From Poriferisodalis sp965208895 (GTDB lineage Bacteria; Actinomycetota; Acidimicrobiia; Acidimicrobiales; Poriferisodalaceae), in NCBI RefSeq assembly GCF_965208895.1, contig NZ_OZ242363.1, positions 3,596,001-3,660,000 on the forward strand: a stretch of DNA of 64,000 nucleotides. The letters run 5' to 3'. The notes under the pieces were generated by a model that searched no databases, had not been told where the DNA came from, and saw only the letters and a list, made by a program, of their open reading frames with translations. Shown here in pieces: positions 42,943-51,092 of this stretch (the first letter of the stretch is position 1; every line of letters begins with the position of its first letter). The position numbers were made by a program, and so were the translations under genes.

Positions 42943-43041
42943 GTGAACGTTGACGTTGTCGCACCGGTTGTCTCCCGCTCTTGTTCGCTTGCGCTCACGG
43001 GCCGCTGGGGCCACGGCTTCGCCTATCGGCTCAGCCTCTGA
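42943..43041 (+). CDS. Small ORF filling the ccmA-ccmB gap (32 codons plus stop), possible coupling leader
   Basis: GTG 42943 follows directly on the ccmA stop. The frame stays open for 32 codons and ends at TGA 43039-43041, two bases before the ccmB ATG. The predicted peptide starts VNVDVVAPVVS and has no recognised family. It may only carry ribosomes from ccmA to ccmB. Similar small ORFs fill the ccmF-ccmG and ccmG-ccmH gaps. Coding status is unproven. Confidence 0.35.
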   Translation: MNVDVVAPVVSRSCSLALTGRWGHGFAYRLSL

Positions 43042-43043
43042 CG

Positions 43044-43712
43044 ATGTTGCGTGAGATCTGGCTCGTCTGCCGCAAGGACCTGACCATCGAGTGGCGTGCC
43101 CGCGTCACCCTCGTCCAGATCGTCCCGACGGTGCTGCTGGTGCTGGTTGTCTTCGCATTTGCGTTCGACGCGAATCCGACTCTGCTGGGTGCTGGGGCAG
43201 GAGGTCTGTTCTGGGTGGCTGTGCTCTTCGGTGCCGTGCTCGGGTCGAAGCGCAGTTTCGATATCGAAGCCGAAGGCGGGAATCTCGACGCCTTGCGCCT
43301 CGGCGGGCTCGCTCCCGCCGCCATCGTGTGGGGCAAGGCGACGGCGTTGGCGCTGCAATCCATGGTGGTCGGCGTTTTCGCCGCTGCAGGCCTGTTGGTG
43401 CTGTTCTCGGTGACGGTCGAGGACTGGCTGCTGATCGTGGCTGCGGGGCTGTGCGGTACCGCTGCGTTCGCAGTCTGCGGCGCGCTGTACGGGGCGATGA
43501 CGGTAGGTCTGCGGTCGGCGGATACCCTGCTCCCGCTGCTGCTGATCCCAGTGGCAGCACCGGTGCTCTTGGCCGGAACCCGGGCGTTCGACGTGGCGCT
43601 CGGGACCAGCGCCGACCAAGGCTGGAGCTGGACGGCACTGCTGGCGGTGGTGCTGGTTACCTACATCGCAGTGGGCTGGGCGGCGGCCGGGCCGCTGCTG
43701 GAGGACGCCTGA
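43044..43712 (+). CDS. ccmB: Haem export/cytochrome c maturation permease CcmB
   Basis: The 222 residues start at ATG 43044. The N terminus REIWLVCRKDLTIEWR and the following six hydrophobic helices fit CcmB. The typical RSFDIEAEGGNLDALRLGG stretch links helices 2 and 3, and SADTLLPLLLIPVAAPVLLAGT lies near the C terminus. It is the membrane partner of CcmA and CcmC. A six-codon frame (43716-43736) fills the short gap to ccmC and overlaps its ATG. Confidence 0.93.
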   Translation: MLREIWLVCRKDLTIEWRARVTLVQIVPTVLLVLVVFAFAFDANPTLLGAGAGGLFWVAVLFGAVLGSKRSFDIEAEGGNLDALRLGGLAPAAIVWGKATALALQSMVVGVFAAAGLLVLFSVTVEDWLLIVAAGLCGTAAFAVCGALYGAMTVGLRSADTLLPLLLIPVAAPVLLAGTRAFDVALGTSADQGWSWTALLAVVLVTYIAVGWAAAGPLLEDA

Positions 43713-43732
43713 GCCATGAAGCTGTGCTCACG

Positions 43733-44665
43733 ATGACCGAGGCCGCTCCGCCCGACCTTCGCCAGCAGGCGCAGCGAGCAGGGTCGCTGTCGATGACCGG
43801 CAGCCCGGCGACCAGGGTGCTCGGTGTCGTCGCGCTGGCCGCAGCAGCGGTGATGGCCATCCTGGCGCTGTGGATTTCGCCCGCCGACGCCGTCCAGGGC
43901 GACGCCGTGCGGCTGATGTACGTGCACGTGCCCTCGATCTGGGTCGCCTACGGCGGATTCGCGCTGACTGCGTTCGCCAGTTCCAGAGTGCTGAGGTGGA
44001 CTCGCAGCGGCGCCTCCATGTTCGGCTGGATGGCTGGGTTGCTCGGGTGGACTCGCGCCGCCACTGCCGGTGCCCACAGCGACATCGCCCCTCGCCAAGT
44101 GCGCCATTGGGACCGAGTGGCCGGCGCTGCGGCCGAACTCGGCGTGCTGTTCACCGCGCTCACGCTGGTGACGGGCTCGTTGTGGGGGAAGGTGACCTGG
44201 GGCACCTACTGGCAGTGGGACGCCCGGTTGACCACGACCGTGCTGTTGTTCGTCACCTACCTCGGGTACTTGGCGCTGCGTCGGCTCCCGGCGGAGTCGC
44301 GCGTCCGTGCGCGCCGGTCCGCGGTGATGGCGCTCATCGCGGTCGTCAACCTGCCGATTGTCCATTACTCCGTGGACTGGTGGCGCACACTCCATCAAGA
44401 GGCGAGCTTGAACCTCGAGCCCGGCGGTGACCGCAACATCACCGGTGAGATGTACTGGACCCTCCTGTTCTCCTGGGCTGTGTTCACGGTGGTGGCGCTG
44501 TGGATCGGCATCCACCGCTACCGGGTGCTGCGCCTCGAGGAACTCGCCGATGAGGCACTGCTGGAGGAATTGCTTGAGGCACGCCGGGCTGAGGACGAGA
44601 GCACCGGTCGCCGATCCGCGGAGCAACGCAGCAGTCGGCCCGGCGAACAGGCGACGAACCGATGA
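43733..44665 (+). CDS. ccmC: Haem-handling protein CcmC
   Basis: This 310-residue membrane protein begins at ATG 43733. The tryptophan-rich haem-binding motif reads WGKVTWGTYWQWDARLT. Conserved periplasmic His residues lie in MYVHVPSIW and PIVHYSVDWWRTLHQ. The family usually has about 240-250 residues. The extra length comes from a hydrophilic N terminus, a segment near residues 100-125 and a charged C-terminal tail. CcmC places haem on CcmE. It overlaps ccmD by ATGA. Confidence 0.92.
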   Translation: MTEAAPPDLRQQAQRAGSLSMTGSPATRVLGVVALAAAAVMAILALWISPADAVQGDAVRLMYVHVPSIWVAYGGFALTAFASSRVLRWTRSGASMFGWMAGLLGWTRAATAGAHSDIAPRQVRHWDRVAGAAAELGVLFTALTLVTGSLWGKVTWGTYWQWDARLTTTVLLFVTYLGYLALRRLPAESRVRARRSAVMALIAVVNLPIVHYSVDWWRTLHQEASLNLEPGGDRNITGEMYWTLLFSWAVFTVVALWIGIHRYRVLRLEELADEALLEELLEARRAEDESTGRRSAEQRSSRPGEQATNR

Positions 44666-44829
44666 CCTATGCAGCGAACGTTCTCACCGGTTACGTGCTG
44701 GCGGCAGTCGGCGTCGCGGCCTACGCCTCATGGGTTGTCCGCCGAGGCCGCACGCTCGGTCGGGAATTGGGGATCGGCGCAGGAGGTCCCGGCCCCGATG
44801 TCGGCGATGAATCCCGACCTCATGACTGA
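44662..44829 (+). CDS. ccmD: CcmD-like small membrane protein
   Basis: ATG 44662 overlaps the ccmC stop and the ORF ends at 44829, giving 55 residues. One N-terminal hydrophobic helix (VLTGYVLAAVGVAAYASWVV) is followed by RRGRTLGREL and a Gly/Pro-rich end. Position, size and the helix-then-Arg layout fit CcmD, which stabilises CcmABC and aids holo-CcmE release. The sequence itself is weakly conserved in this family, so assignment is mainly by context. Confidence 0.75.
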   Translation: MTYAANVLTGYVLAAVGVAAYASWVVRRGRTLGRELGIGAGGPGPDVGDESRPHD

Positions 44830-45448
44830 CCGAGGCCCACGGGATTCGATCGAGACTGCGGGTGATCGACACCCTGTGCGCCGCCAGACCGACCTCAGCC
44901 CCCGGCACCCACTAGAGGCGCCGAGTGATCGTGCGGCTCTGCGCCAGCAGATGGGGCGTCGGCGCAAGGCCTTGATCGGTGCCTTCGTGCTGCTGCTGCT
45001 CATCGCAGGCGGCGCGGCAACCGTTGCCGGCCTCCGCAACGCCACCCTGTTCTTCCGCAACGCCGACGAGGCGATCGCGGAACGGGTCGAACTGGGCGAC
45101 CGTCGCTTTCGGCTGCAGGGACGGGTCGTGCCCTCCTCGGTAGCGGGCGACAGCGGCGTGACCGCCTTCGAAGTGATTCACAACTGTGCATCGGTCTCGG
45201 TGCGCCATTCGGTCGATCCTCCGGCCCTGTTCGAGTCGCCCTGGATTCCGGTGGTGCTCGAAGGCCGTTGGGTGCGCGGTGATGTGGTGACGGTCGCCGG
45301 CCGCGACACCCACTTCTTCTCGAGCGACAACATGCTCGTGAAGCACACCAACGAGTACGCAGCAGCCAACGCGGATCGCATCGCTGACCCCGACGAGCCA
45401 CCCGAGGGTTTCCTCGACGACTGCCCCTTCGAGGTGCCCCGGCTGTGA
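44822..45448 (+). CDS. ccmE: Haem chaperone CcmE
   Basis: The 208 residues start at ATG 44822, inside the end of ccmD; ATG 44807 is an alternative. A long hydrophilic N terminus precedes the membrane anchor (RRRKALIGAFVLLLLIAGG). The OB-fold haem chaperone domain follows, with RRFRLQGRVVPSSV and FFSSDNMLVKHTNEY. The motif HTNEY supplies the HxxxY pair, with the His that binds haem covalently. It receives haem from CcmC and passes it to CcmF/H. The next gene overlaps by GTGA. Confidence 0.92.
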   Translation: MTDRGPRDSIETAGDRHPVRRQTDLSPRHPLEAPSDRAALRQQMGRRRKALIGAFVLLLLIAGGAATVAGLRNATLFFRNADEAIAERVELGDRRFRLQGRVVPSSVAGDSGVTAFEVIHNCASVSVRHSVDPPALFESPWIPVVLEGRWVRGDVVTVAGRDTHFFSSDNMLVKHTNEYAAANADRIADPDEPPEGFLDDCPFEVPRL

Positions 45449-47439
45449 TCGCCGTGCTGGGCACGCTCGGCGTGGCCGTCGGCCTTGTCAGCGCGCTCGG
45501 CGGCGCCGGAACGCTGGTTGCAGCGAGAGTGCTCGACCAGCCCGAGCGCTGCCGCCAGGCACTGGCGTGGATTGCGGCGATGGCCGCGGGCTGCGCGCTC
45601 GCCGCCGGGGCGATGGAGTTCGCGCTGCTCAGCGACGACTTCTCGCTCGCCTACGTCGCGCGTAACTCCACTATCGCCACGCCGCTCATCTACAAGATCG
45701 CGACGCTGTGGGGCGCGCTCGAAGGATCCATCTTGCTGTGGGCACTGGTGCTGTGCGGCTATGTGGGCGCGGCAGCGTGGCGATTCCGCGACCGGACCGC
45801 AGACCCGACGGTGGCGTGGGCGCTGGCAGTGATGCTGATCGTGTGCGTCTTCTTCTTTGCGCTGCTCGCCGGCCCGGCGAACCCGTTCGCCACGCTGGCT
45901 GACCCACCCTCCGATGGCGGCGGCTTGAACCCGCTGCTGCGCAACCACCCGTTGATGGCGATTCATCCGGTGATGCTGTACCTCGGGTACGTCGGATTCA
46001 CCGTGCCGTTCGGGTTCGCCGTCGCCGCGCTCGTCACGGGGAAATTCGACAGTCACTGGCTGGCCGATACGCGCCGCTGGACGCTCGTGGCGTGGGGCAG
46101 CCTGGGCGCGGGGATCCTGCTGGGTGCCTGGTGGTCCTATGAGGTCTTGGGCTGGGGCGGCTACTGGGCATGGGATCCGGTCGAGAACGCATCGTTGCTG
46201 CCGTGGCTGACGGCCACCGCGTTCGTGCATTCGCTCATCACCCAGCAGCGCCGTCAGATGCTGCGGGTATGGAATCTGTCGCTGCTCATCATCACGTTCG
46301 CGTTGACCATCTTCGGCACGTTCCTCACCCGTTCAGGCGTGCTCGAGTCAGTCCACGAGTTCAGCGAATCCTCGCTCGGGCCGATCTTGTTGGGGTTCTT
46401 CGCAGCGATCGTGGTCACGGGCGTCGTGCTGGTGGCGTGGCGCGGCGAGACGCTGCGCACTCCCGCCAGCCTGAGGTCCATCTGGTCGCGGGAGGGATCC
46501 TTCCTGGGAAACAACCTGATCTTTGCCGTGGCGGCATTCGTGGTGATGCTCGGCACGGTCTTCCCGCTCCTGGCCGAGGCTGTCTCGCAGGAGCGATTGG
46601 CCGTCGGTCGGCCGTACTTCGACCGGATGCTCGCACCGGTGGGCATCGCGCTGCTCGGGCTCATGGCGCTGTCGCCGGCGCTGAATTGGCGCGGCACGCC
46701 GGCTGAGCTCCGCTCGAAGCGGCTCTTGTGGCCTGCGGCGGCAGGGGCGCTGACCATGGTCGTGTCGGTATGGGCAGGAGCGCACGGCCTGTGGCAGGTG
46801 CTGGCGCTGGGCTTGGGCGGCTTCGTGATCGGCAGCGCGGCACGGCTGCTGTGGCTGGGCGTGCGACGCAATGGCTGGCGCGGCCTGCTTGGCCGCACCG
46901 GCGGTGGCATGATCGCCCACATCGGCGTCGGCGTGATCGCTTTCGGTTTCATCGCATCGAGCGCCTACGGCTCTGAAGGCGAGTTCACGCTGTCACCGGG
47001 TGAGTCGGGCGTGGTGGCAGGCCACCAGGTCACCTACTTGGGCCTGACCGACGGGATCTCCGACGGCAACCGGGTCGTGCGTGTGCGCGTCGACGTCGAA
47101 GGCCGCGGCGTGTTCGAGCCCGCCGTGACGCGCTTCGTCGAGTTCGGACAGCCGATCTCGACGCCGTCGGTGGCCACGAGCCTGATTGACGACGTATATC
47201 TCTCGCTCGCCTCCATTCCTGACGAAGGCAGCGACGAGGTGGCGCTGCGCGTGCTCATCAAGCCCCTGGTTGCGTGGATGTGGCTGGGCGGTGCTGTGCT
47301 CGTGCTGGGCATCGCCGCGGCACTGGTGCCGACCCGCATCGGGGCACGCGACCGGGTCCCCCGCGGCGGCAGCGCCCGCCCGACCCCTAGCTCCGCGGAG
47401 GAGCGAGCGGGAGCAGTGGCGAGAGAGCGCGGCTCGTGA
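45445..47439 (+). CDS. ccmF: Cytochrome c haem lyase subunit CcmF
   Basis: This 664-residue multi-helix protein starts at GTG 45445. Family motifs are SIATPLIYKI-like STIATPLIYKIATLWGALEG, LLRNHPLMAIHPVMLYLGYV and WWSYEVLGWGGYWAWDPVENA, which is the haem-binding WWD domain. Haem-ligand His occur in HPVMLY and FVHSLI. It joins haem to CXXCH apocytochromes together with CcmH. Its stop overlaps the GTG of a 26-codon ORF. Confidence 0.95.
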   Translation: MIAVLGTLGVAVGLVSALGGAGTLVAARVLDQPERCRQALAWIAAMAAGCALAAGAMEFALLSDDFSLAYVARNSTIATPLIYKIATLWGALEGSILLWALVLCGYVGAAAWRFRDRTADPTVAWALAVMLIVCVFFFALLAGPANPFATLADPPSDGGGLNPLLRNHPLMAIHPVMLYLGYVGFTVPFGFAVAALVTGKFDSHWLADTRRWTLVAWGSLGAGILLGAWWSYEVLGWGGYWAWDPVENASLLPWLTATAFVHSLITQQRRQMLRVWNLSLLIITFALTIFGTFLTRSGVLESVHEFSESSLGPILLGFFAAIVVTGVVLVAWRGETLRTPASLRSIWSREGSFLGNNLIFAVAAFVVMLGTVFPLLAEAVSQERLAVGRPYFDRMLAPVGIALLGLMALSPALNWRGTPAELRSKRLLWPAAAGALTMVVSVWAGAHGLWQVLALGLGGFVIGSAARLLWLGVRRNGWRGLLGRTGGGMIAHIGVGVIAFGFIASSAYGSEGEFTLSPGESGVVAGHQVTYLGLTDGISDGNRVVRVRVDVEGRGVFEPAVTRFVEFGQPISTPSVATSLIDDVYLSLASIPDEGSDEVALRVLIKPLVAWMWLGGAVLVLGIAAALVPTRIGARDRVPRGGSARPTPSSAEERAGAVARERGS

Positions 47440-47516
47440 TCCCGCCATCGAGCGGTCCGGGCACTGGTCCGTCCGCCGAGCGAGCCGGTGCGACCGCAGC
47501 GGAAACCCGCTCGTGA
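47436..47516 (+). CDS. Tiny ORF coupling ccmF and ccmG (26 codons)
   Basis: GTG 47436 overlaps the ccmF stop (GTGA). The frame stays open and its TGA at 47514-47516 overlaps the ccmG GTG at 47513 (GTGA again). The encoded peptide (VIPPSSGPGTGPSAERAGAT and six more residues) is low-complexity. Junctions of the same type at both ends suggest a translational bridge rather than a functional peptide. Confidence 0.4.
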   Translation: MIPPSSGPGTGPSAERAGATAAETRS

Positions 47517-48226
47517 CCCTCGAGACCGCTGACGCCGCGGGCGCCGATCCCCCCTCGCAAGCCGATGCCGACGGTCGGCGAGGGAATCGGGGCCGTGCCT
47601 GGGTGCGGATCGCCGCGGTGGGGGTCGGCTTGGTCGCTGCGGGCCTGATTGCGCTCCTGGCGACACGAGATGCCGACGGCGGCAGCATCCGCGCAGCCAG
47701 CCCTCTCATCGGCGAGTTGGTGCCGCCCTTGCGCGGCGAGCTCATCTGGCCGCCTGAGACGTTTCTCGATGCCGGCGGCGCGCCGGCGTTGCCGGGGGTG
47801 AGAATCGGTCCAGATGATGTGGCGCGCTTCGATATCGACGCGGCGTCCCCCCGGTGGGTGCTCGTCAACTTCTTCGCATCGTGGTGCGTGCCGTGCGAGC
47901 GCGAACACCCGGCGCTCGCAACATGGGCGGCTCGCCATTCCTACGACGGCGCCTTGGTGGCAGTCCCGTTCGGCGACCGGACCGGCGACGCGGTCGCGTT
48001 CTACGAGCGTCTCGGCGGTGACTGGTCGGTGGTCGACGATCCAGACTCCCGCTGGGCTGTCGAGTTCGGGGTGCTGCGCCCGCCCGAGTCGTTCCTGATC
48101 ACGCCTGAAGGAATCGTGGCAGCTCGCTGGCAGGGTCAGATCAGCGCGGACGATCCCGATGCTGTCATCGCCCTGCTGCTGGGTTCCGTCGTCGAGGGTC
48201 AAGTGCCTGAGCAGCTCGACTCGTGA
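47513..48226 (+). CDS. ccmG: Membrane-anchored thioredoxin CcmG/DsbE/ResA type
   Basis: The 237 residues start at GTG 47513. An N-terminal hydrophilic region is followed by a membrane anchor (IAAVGVGLVAAGLIALLA). The extracytoplasmic thioredoxin domain has VNFFASWCVPCEREHPAL, with the CVPC redox pair, and RPPESFLITPEGIVAARWQG, with the cis-Pro region. It reduces the CXXCH cysteines of apocytochromes. GTG or ATG overlaps link it to small ORFs on both sides. Confidence 0.9.
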   Translation: MTLETADAAGADPPSQADADGRRGNRGRAWVRIAAVGVGLVAAGLIALLATRDADGGSIRAASPLIGELVPPLRGELIWPPETFLDAGGAPALPGVRIGPDDVARFDIDAASPRWVLVNFFASWCVPCEREHPALATWAARHSYDGALVAVPFGDRTGDAVAFYERLGGDWSVVDDPDSRWAVEFGVLRPPESFLITPEGIVAARWQGQISADDPDAVIALLLGSVVEGQVPEQLDS

Positions 48227-48318
48227 GCGCCGGCATGGACGAGGCCGTGCCCGCACCGCATGGTGCACCGGTGCCGGACGTCGCGCGAACCGCGTCTGCC
48301 GAGCTGAGTCCGCCATGA
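48223..48318 (+). CDS. Small ORF coupling ccmG and ccmH (31 codons)
   Basis: GTG 48223 overlaps the ccmG stop. The frame ends with TGA 48316-48318, which overlaps the ccmH ATG at 48315. The predicted peptide (VSAGMDEAVPAPHGAPVPDV, then eleven residues) is Ala/Pro-rich, with no family. It is the second ORF in this cluster overlapping both neighbours by 4 bp. Confidence 0.4.
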   Translation: MSAGMDEAVPAPHGAPVPDVARTASAELSPP

Positions 48319-49706
48319 ACGACTCAGAGGCGACTTCGTCTGCTGCGCCGAGCGTGCCGGCCTCTCCGACGAGCGGCGGTTCTGGAATGCGGCGCATCGG
48401 CTGGCTTGTCGTCGCTGCCGCGGCGATCGTCGCCGGCGTGCTTGCTGCGACGGCATCACGTCCTCCGGCGACGGAGGCAGAACGGGCCTATGAGCTGAAG
48501 CAGGCCACGCTGTGTCCGGTCTGCGACGGCCAGAGCGTGCTCGAATCGAATGCGCCGGCCGCAGCCGCCATGCGCCGGCAGATCGACCTCTGGGTAGACG
48601 CAGGACGCAGCGACTCCCAGATTCGGGCCGACCTTGCCGCCGCCTACGGCGACGACGTGAATGCGCTCCCGCCGGGGGAGGGGGTAGGCACGCTCGTGTG
48701 GGTGCTCCCCGTGGCTGCGTTCGCTGCGGCTGGGGCTGGACTGTGGGCCGCAACCCGCCGTTGGAAGGCCAGGGCGGCAACCGAGGTCTTGGGCGACTCC
48801 AGCACCGGCGCCGGCTCAGCGCGCCAAGCCGGCGCAGTCGAGGACGGCGCGCGGTCCGGCGTGCGCATCGACGGCACCGATGAGACGCGCCCGATCTCCG
48901 CCGCCGGGACTCGCGGAGCCCTTGCCGTTGATGGCGGGACGGACCCCGGCGTGCTCGATGACGGCGTCGCCCGCCGGTCCTCCAGTGACGAGCAGCGCAC
49001 CCGACGAACGCGTCTCGTGTCTGTCGCGACCATCGGCCTGCTGGTTCTCATCGGCATTGCGGCTGGCGTACTGGTGGCGCGCTCGGCCGGGCTGCGCCTG
49101 TCGGGCGAGACCCTCTCAGGCGACATCGACCGTTCGGCTCGCTCGCTGCTCGTCGATGCTCAGCGTCAGTTCGCTGCGAACCAGCTCTCGGAGTCTCGCG
49201 CCACGCTGGAGGAGATCTTCCGGCTCGACCGTGACCTGCGCAGCGCGCTCGTGCTGTCGGCTCGCCTGCACCTGCGCCACTGCGAATCGCTGTCGGCTCA
49301 GGACGGGTCGGGTTCCGGCGAGACAGCCGATGCCCCGGCGGCCGGCTGCGACCTGCAGTCGGCTCTAGTGGATCTCGACCGAGTGCTGGCAGATGATCCC
49401 AGCGACACCGAGGCACTGGCCCTGCGCGGCTGGCTGCTGGTGCGCATCCCCGACCGCGAGCTGATCGCAGCGGGCATTGCCTCGCTCGATGCCGCCGTGG
49501 CACTCGATCCAGGCGAGTTCGACCCGTGGGTGTTCCGCGGCTACACGGCCCGTTTCATCGAAGGGGATCTGTCCGCCGCCATCGGCTACTACCAAGCGGC
49601 GCTCCAGCGCGACCCGCCGCCCGCCATGGCTGCCGCCCTCGAGAGCGCGATCGCCGAGATGGAGTCCGAACAAGGCCCCCAAGAGTCGTCAGGTTCTGCC
49701 AACTAG
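48315..49706 (+). CDS. ccmH: Cytochrome c maturation protein CcmH with C-terminal TPR-like domain (CcmH-CcmI fusion type)
   Basis: The 463 residues start at ATG 48315. An N-terminal helix (RRIGWLVVAAAAIVAGVLAA) precedes the CcmH domain with KQATLCPVCDGQSVLESNA, whose CPVC pair handles apocytochrome thiols, and SDSQIRADLAAAYGDDV. Two further helices flank a low-complexity linker. Residues about 275-450 are helical repeats of TPR type (AVALDPGEFDPWVFRGYTARFIEGDLSAAIGYYQ, read in parts), as in CcmI. The fusion would recruit and reduce apocytochromes for CcmF. Confidence 0.88.
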   Translation: MNDSEATSSAAPSVPASPTSGGSGMRRIGWLVVAAAAIVAGVLAATASRPPATEAERAYELKQATLCPVCDGQSVLESNAPAAAAMRRQIDLWVDAGRSDSQIRADLAAAYGDDVNALPPGEGVGTLVWVLPVAAFAAAGAGLWAATRRWKARAATEVLGDSSTGAGSARQAGAVEDGARSGVRIDGTDETRPISAAGTRGALAVDGGTDPGVLDDGVARRSSSDEQRTRRTRLVSVATIGLLVLIGIAAGVLVARSAGLRLSGETLSGDIDRSARSLLVDAQRQFAANQLSESRATLEEIFRLDRDLRSALVLSARLHLRHCESLSAQDGSGSGETADAPAAGCDLQSALVDLDRVLADDPSDTEALALRGWLLVRIPDRELIAAGIASLDAAVALDPGEFDPWVFRGYTARFIEGDLSAAIGYYQAALQRDPPPAMAAALESAIAEMESEQGPQESSGSAN

Positions 49707-49846
49707 CCCATGTTCGGCCGAACCGGCGCCGCCGGCTGCGGGCGGCGGCAGTACCGGCAGTAGCGTGCGAGGCGAGCGGCAGATGCGGCTGCGGCACCAA
49801 TGCAGCTTCATTGCGGCAAGCGATCACAACCGGTCAGGGGCACCCA

Positions 49847-51031
49847 GTGAAGGGCAAGCGTCGAGGGTCTGCCGCCAACGGCGGTCCAGCCAAGGTCACC
49901 GACCAGCAGCTGGCCGAAGCGGTGGCTGGCGTGATCGACCCAGAGCTGCGCCGATCCATCGGTCAGATGGGCATGCTGCGGGCCGCTGCCGTCGCCGGGC
50001 GCGCTGGACAAGTGCTCGTCGCCCTGCCGTCGAACGACTGGCCTGCAGCCGGACATGTCTCGCACGCCGTGAGCGAGGCGGGGCGCTCGCTAGACGGCAT
50101 CGACGACGTGGTCGTGGAGTTCACGGTGATGGACGAGGCCGAGCAGTCGGCACTGAGAGCCCAGCTCATCGGCGATCCAGGGGCCACTGCGGGCACACAC
50201 GAAGGCCACGGCCACGCCGAAGGCCGCGAGGTGCCTTTCGCCCAGGCGGGGAACAAGACCCGCGTGCTGCTCGTGGCGAGCGGCAAGGGCGGAGTCGGCA
50301 AGTCCAGCGTGACGGTGAATCTCGCGATCGCGTTGGCCCAGCGTGGCACCCGCACCGCGGTCATCGATGCCGACGTGTGGGGCTTTTCCATTCCGCGGAT
50401 GCTCGGCGTGAGCCGTCCGCCCACCGTCATCGACCAGATGGTCGTGCCCACCGAAGCTCACGGCGTGCGCTGCATGTCGATGGGTTTCTTCGCACGCGAG
50501 GACCAACCGGTGATCTGGCGGGGCCCGATGCTGCACAAGGCGCTTGAGCAGTTCCTGACCGACGTCTTCTGGGACGAGCCCGACCACCTCCTCATCGATC
50601 TTCCCCCCGGAACCGGCGACATCTCGCTCTCGCTGGCGCAGTTCCTGCCCCGTTCTGAGCTGCTGGTGGTGACCACTCCGCAGCCCGCAGCTCAGAAGGT
50701 GGCCCAGCGCGCCGCCCACATGGCCGGGCGCGTCAACTTGCAGGTGCGAGCGGTGATCGAGAACATGAGCTGGTTCACCGGAGACGACGGCAAGCGCTAC
50801 GAGCTGTTCGGTTCCGGCGGCGGGCAAGCGCTCGCCGACGAGCTGGAGGTGCCGTTGCTCGGCCAGGTGCCCCTGGTGCCGCAACTGCGCGCAGGCGGTG
50901 ACGAGGGCCTGCCGATCACCGCGGTCGATCCAAACAGTGAGACCGCCGGAGTCTTCAGGGACATGGCGCGCCTGCTCTGCGAGGAGCATCTGCCCACCCG
51001 GCGCTACAACGAGGGGCTGAAGCTGCTGTGA
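49847..51031 (+). CDS. mrp: Mrp/ApbC/NBP35-family Fe-S cluster carrier ATPase
   Basis: The 394 residues start at GTG 49847. An N-terminal DUF59-like domain (VAGVIDPELRRSIGQMGML) is joined by a His/Gly linker to the P-loop domain. The deviant Walker A is ASGKGGVGKSSVTVNLA, with VIDADVWGFSIPRMLG and HLLIDLPPGTGDISLSL. The CxxC pair of many Mrp proteins is absent from VIENMSWFTGDDGKRYELFGSGGG (read in parts), as is common in actinobacterial members. It probably assembles or transfers Fe-S clusters. It follows ccmH by 140 bp. Confidence 0.92.
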   Translation: MKGKRRGSAANGGPAKVTDQQLAEAVAGVIDPELRRSIGQMGMLRAAAVAGRAGQVLVALPSNDWPAAGHVSHAVSEAGRSLDGIDDVVVEFTVMDEAEQSALRAQLIGDPGATAGTHEGHGHAEGREVPFAQAGNKTRVLLVASGKGGVGKSSVTVNLAIALAQRGTRTAVIDADVWGFSIPRMLGVSRPPTVIDQMVVPTEAHGVRCMSMGFFAREDQPVIWRGPMLHKALEQFLTDVFWDEPDHLLIDLPPGTGDISLSLAQFLPRSELLVVTTPQPAAQKVAQRAAHMAGRVNLQVRAVIENMSWFTGDDGKRYELFGSGGGQALADELEVPLLGQVPLVPQLRAGGDEGLPITAVDPNSETAGVFRDMARLLCEEHLPTRRYNEGLKLL

Positions 51032-51092
51032 GCGCCGTGCTCGCGTCGTCCACTCGGTCACCGGCCGCGCCAAGGTGCCGGGGAGCGGGATC

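Noticed and set aside
41773..43014. Extension of the DUF5317 frame to over 700 codons
   Set aside because: It runs antisense through the biotin carrier and ccmA genes and has no matching composition; the membrane domain starts at GTG 41772.
50761..50820. Missing CxxC in Mrp as a sign of a broken gene
   Set aside because: The rest of the protein is intact, and actinobacterial Mrp proteins often lack this pair.
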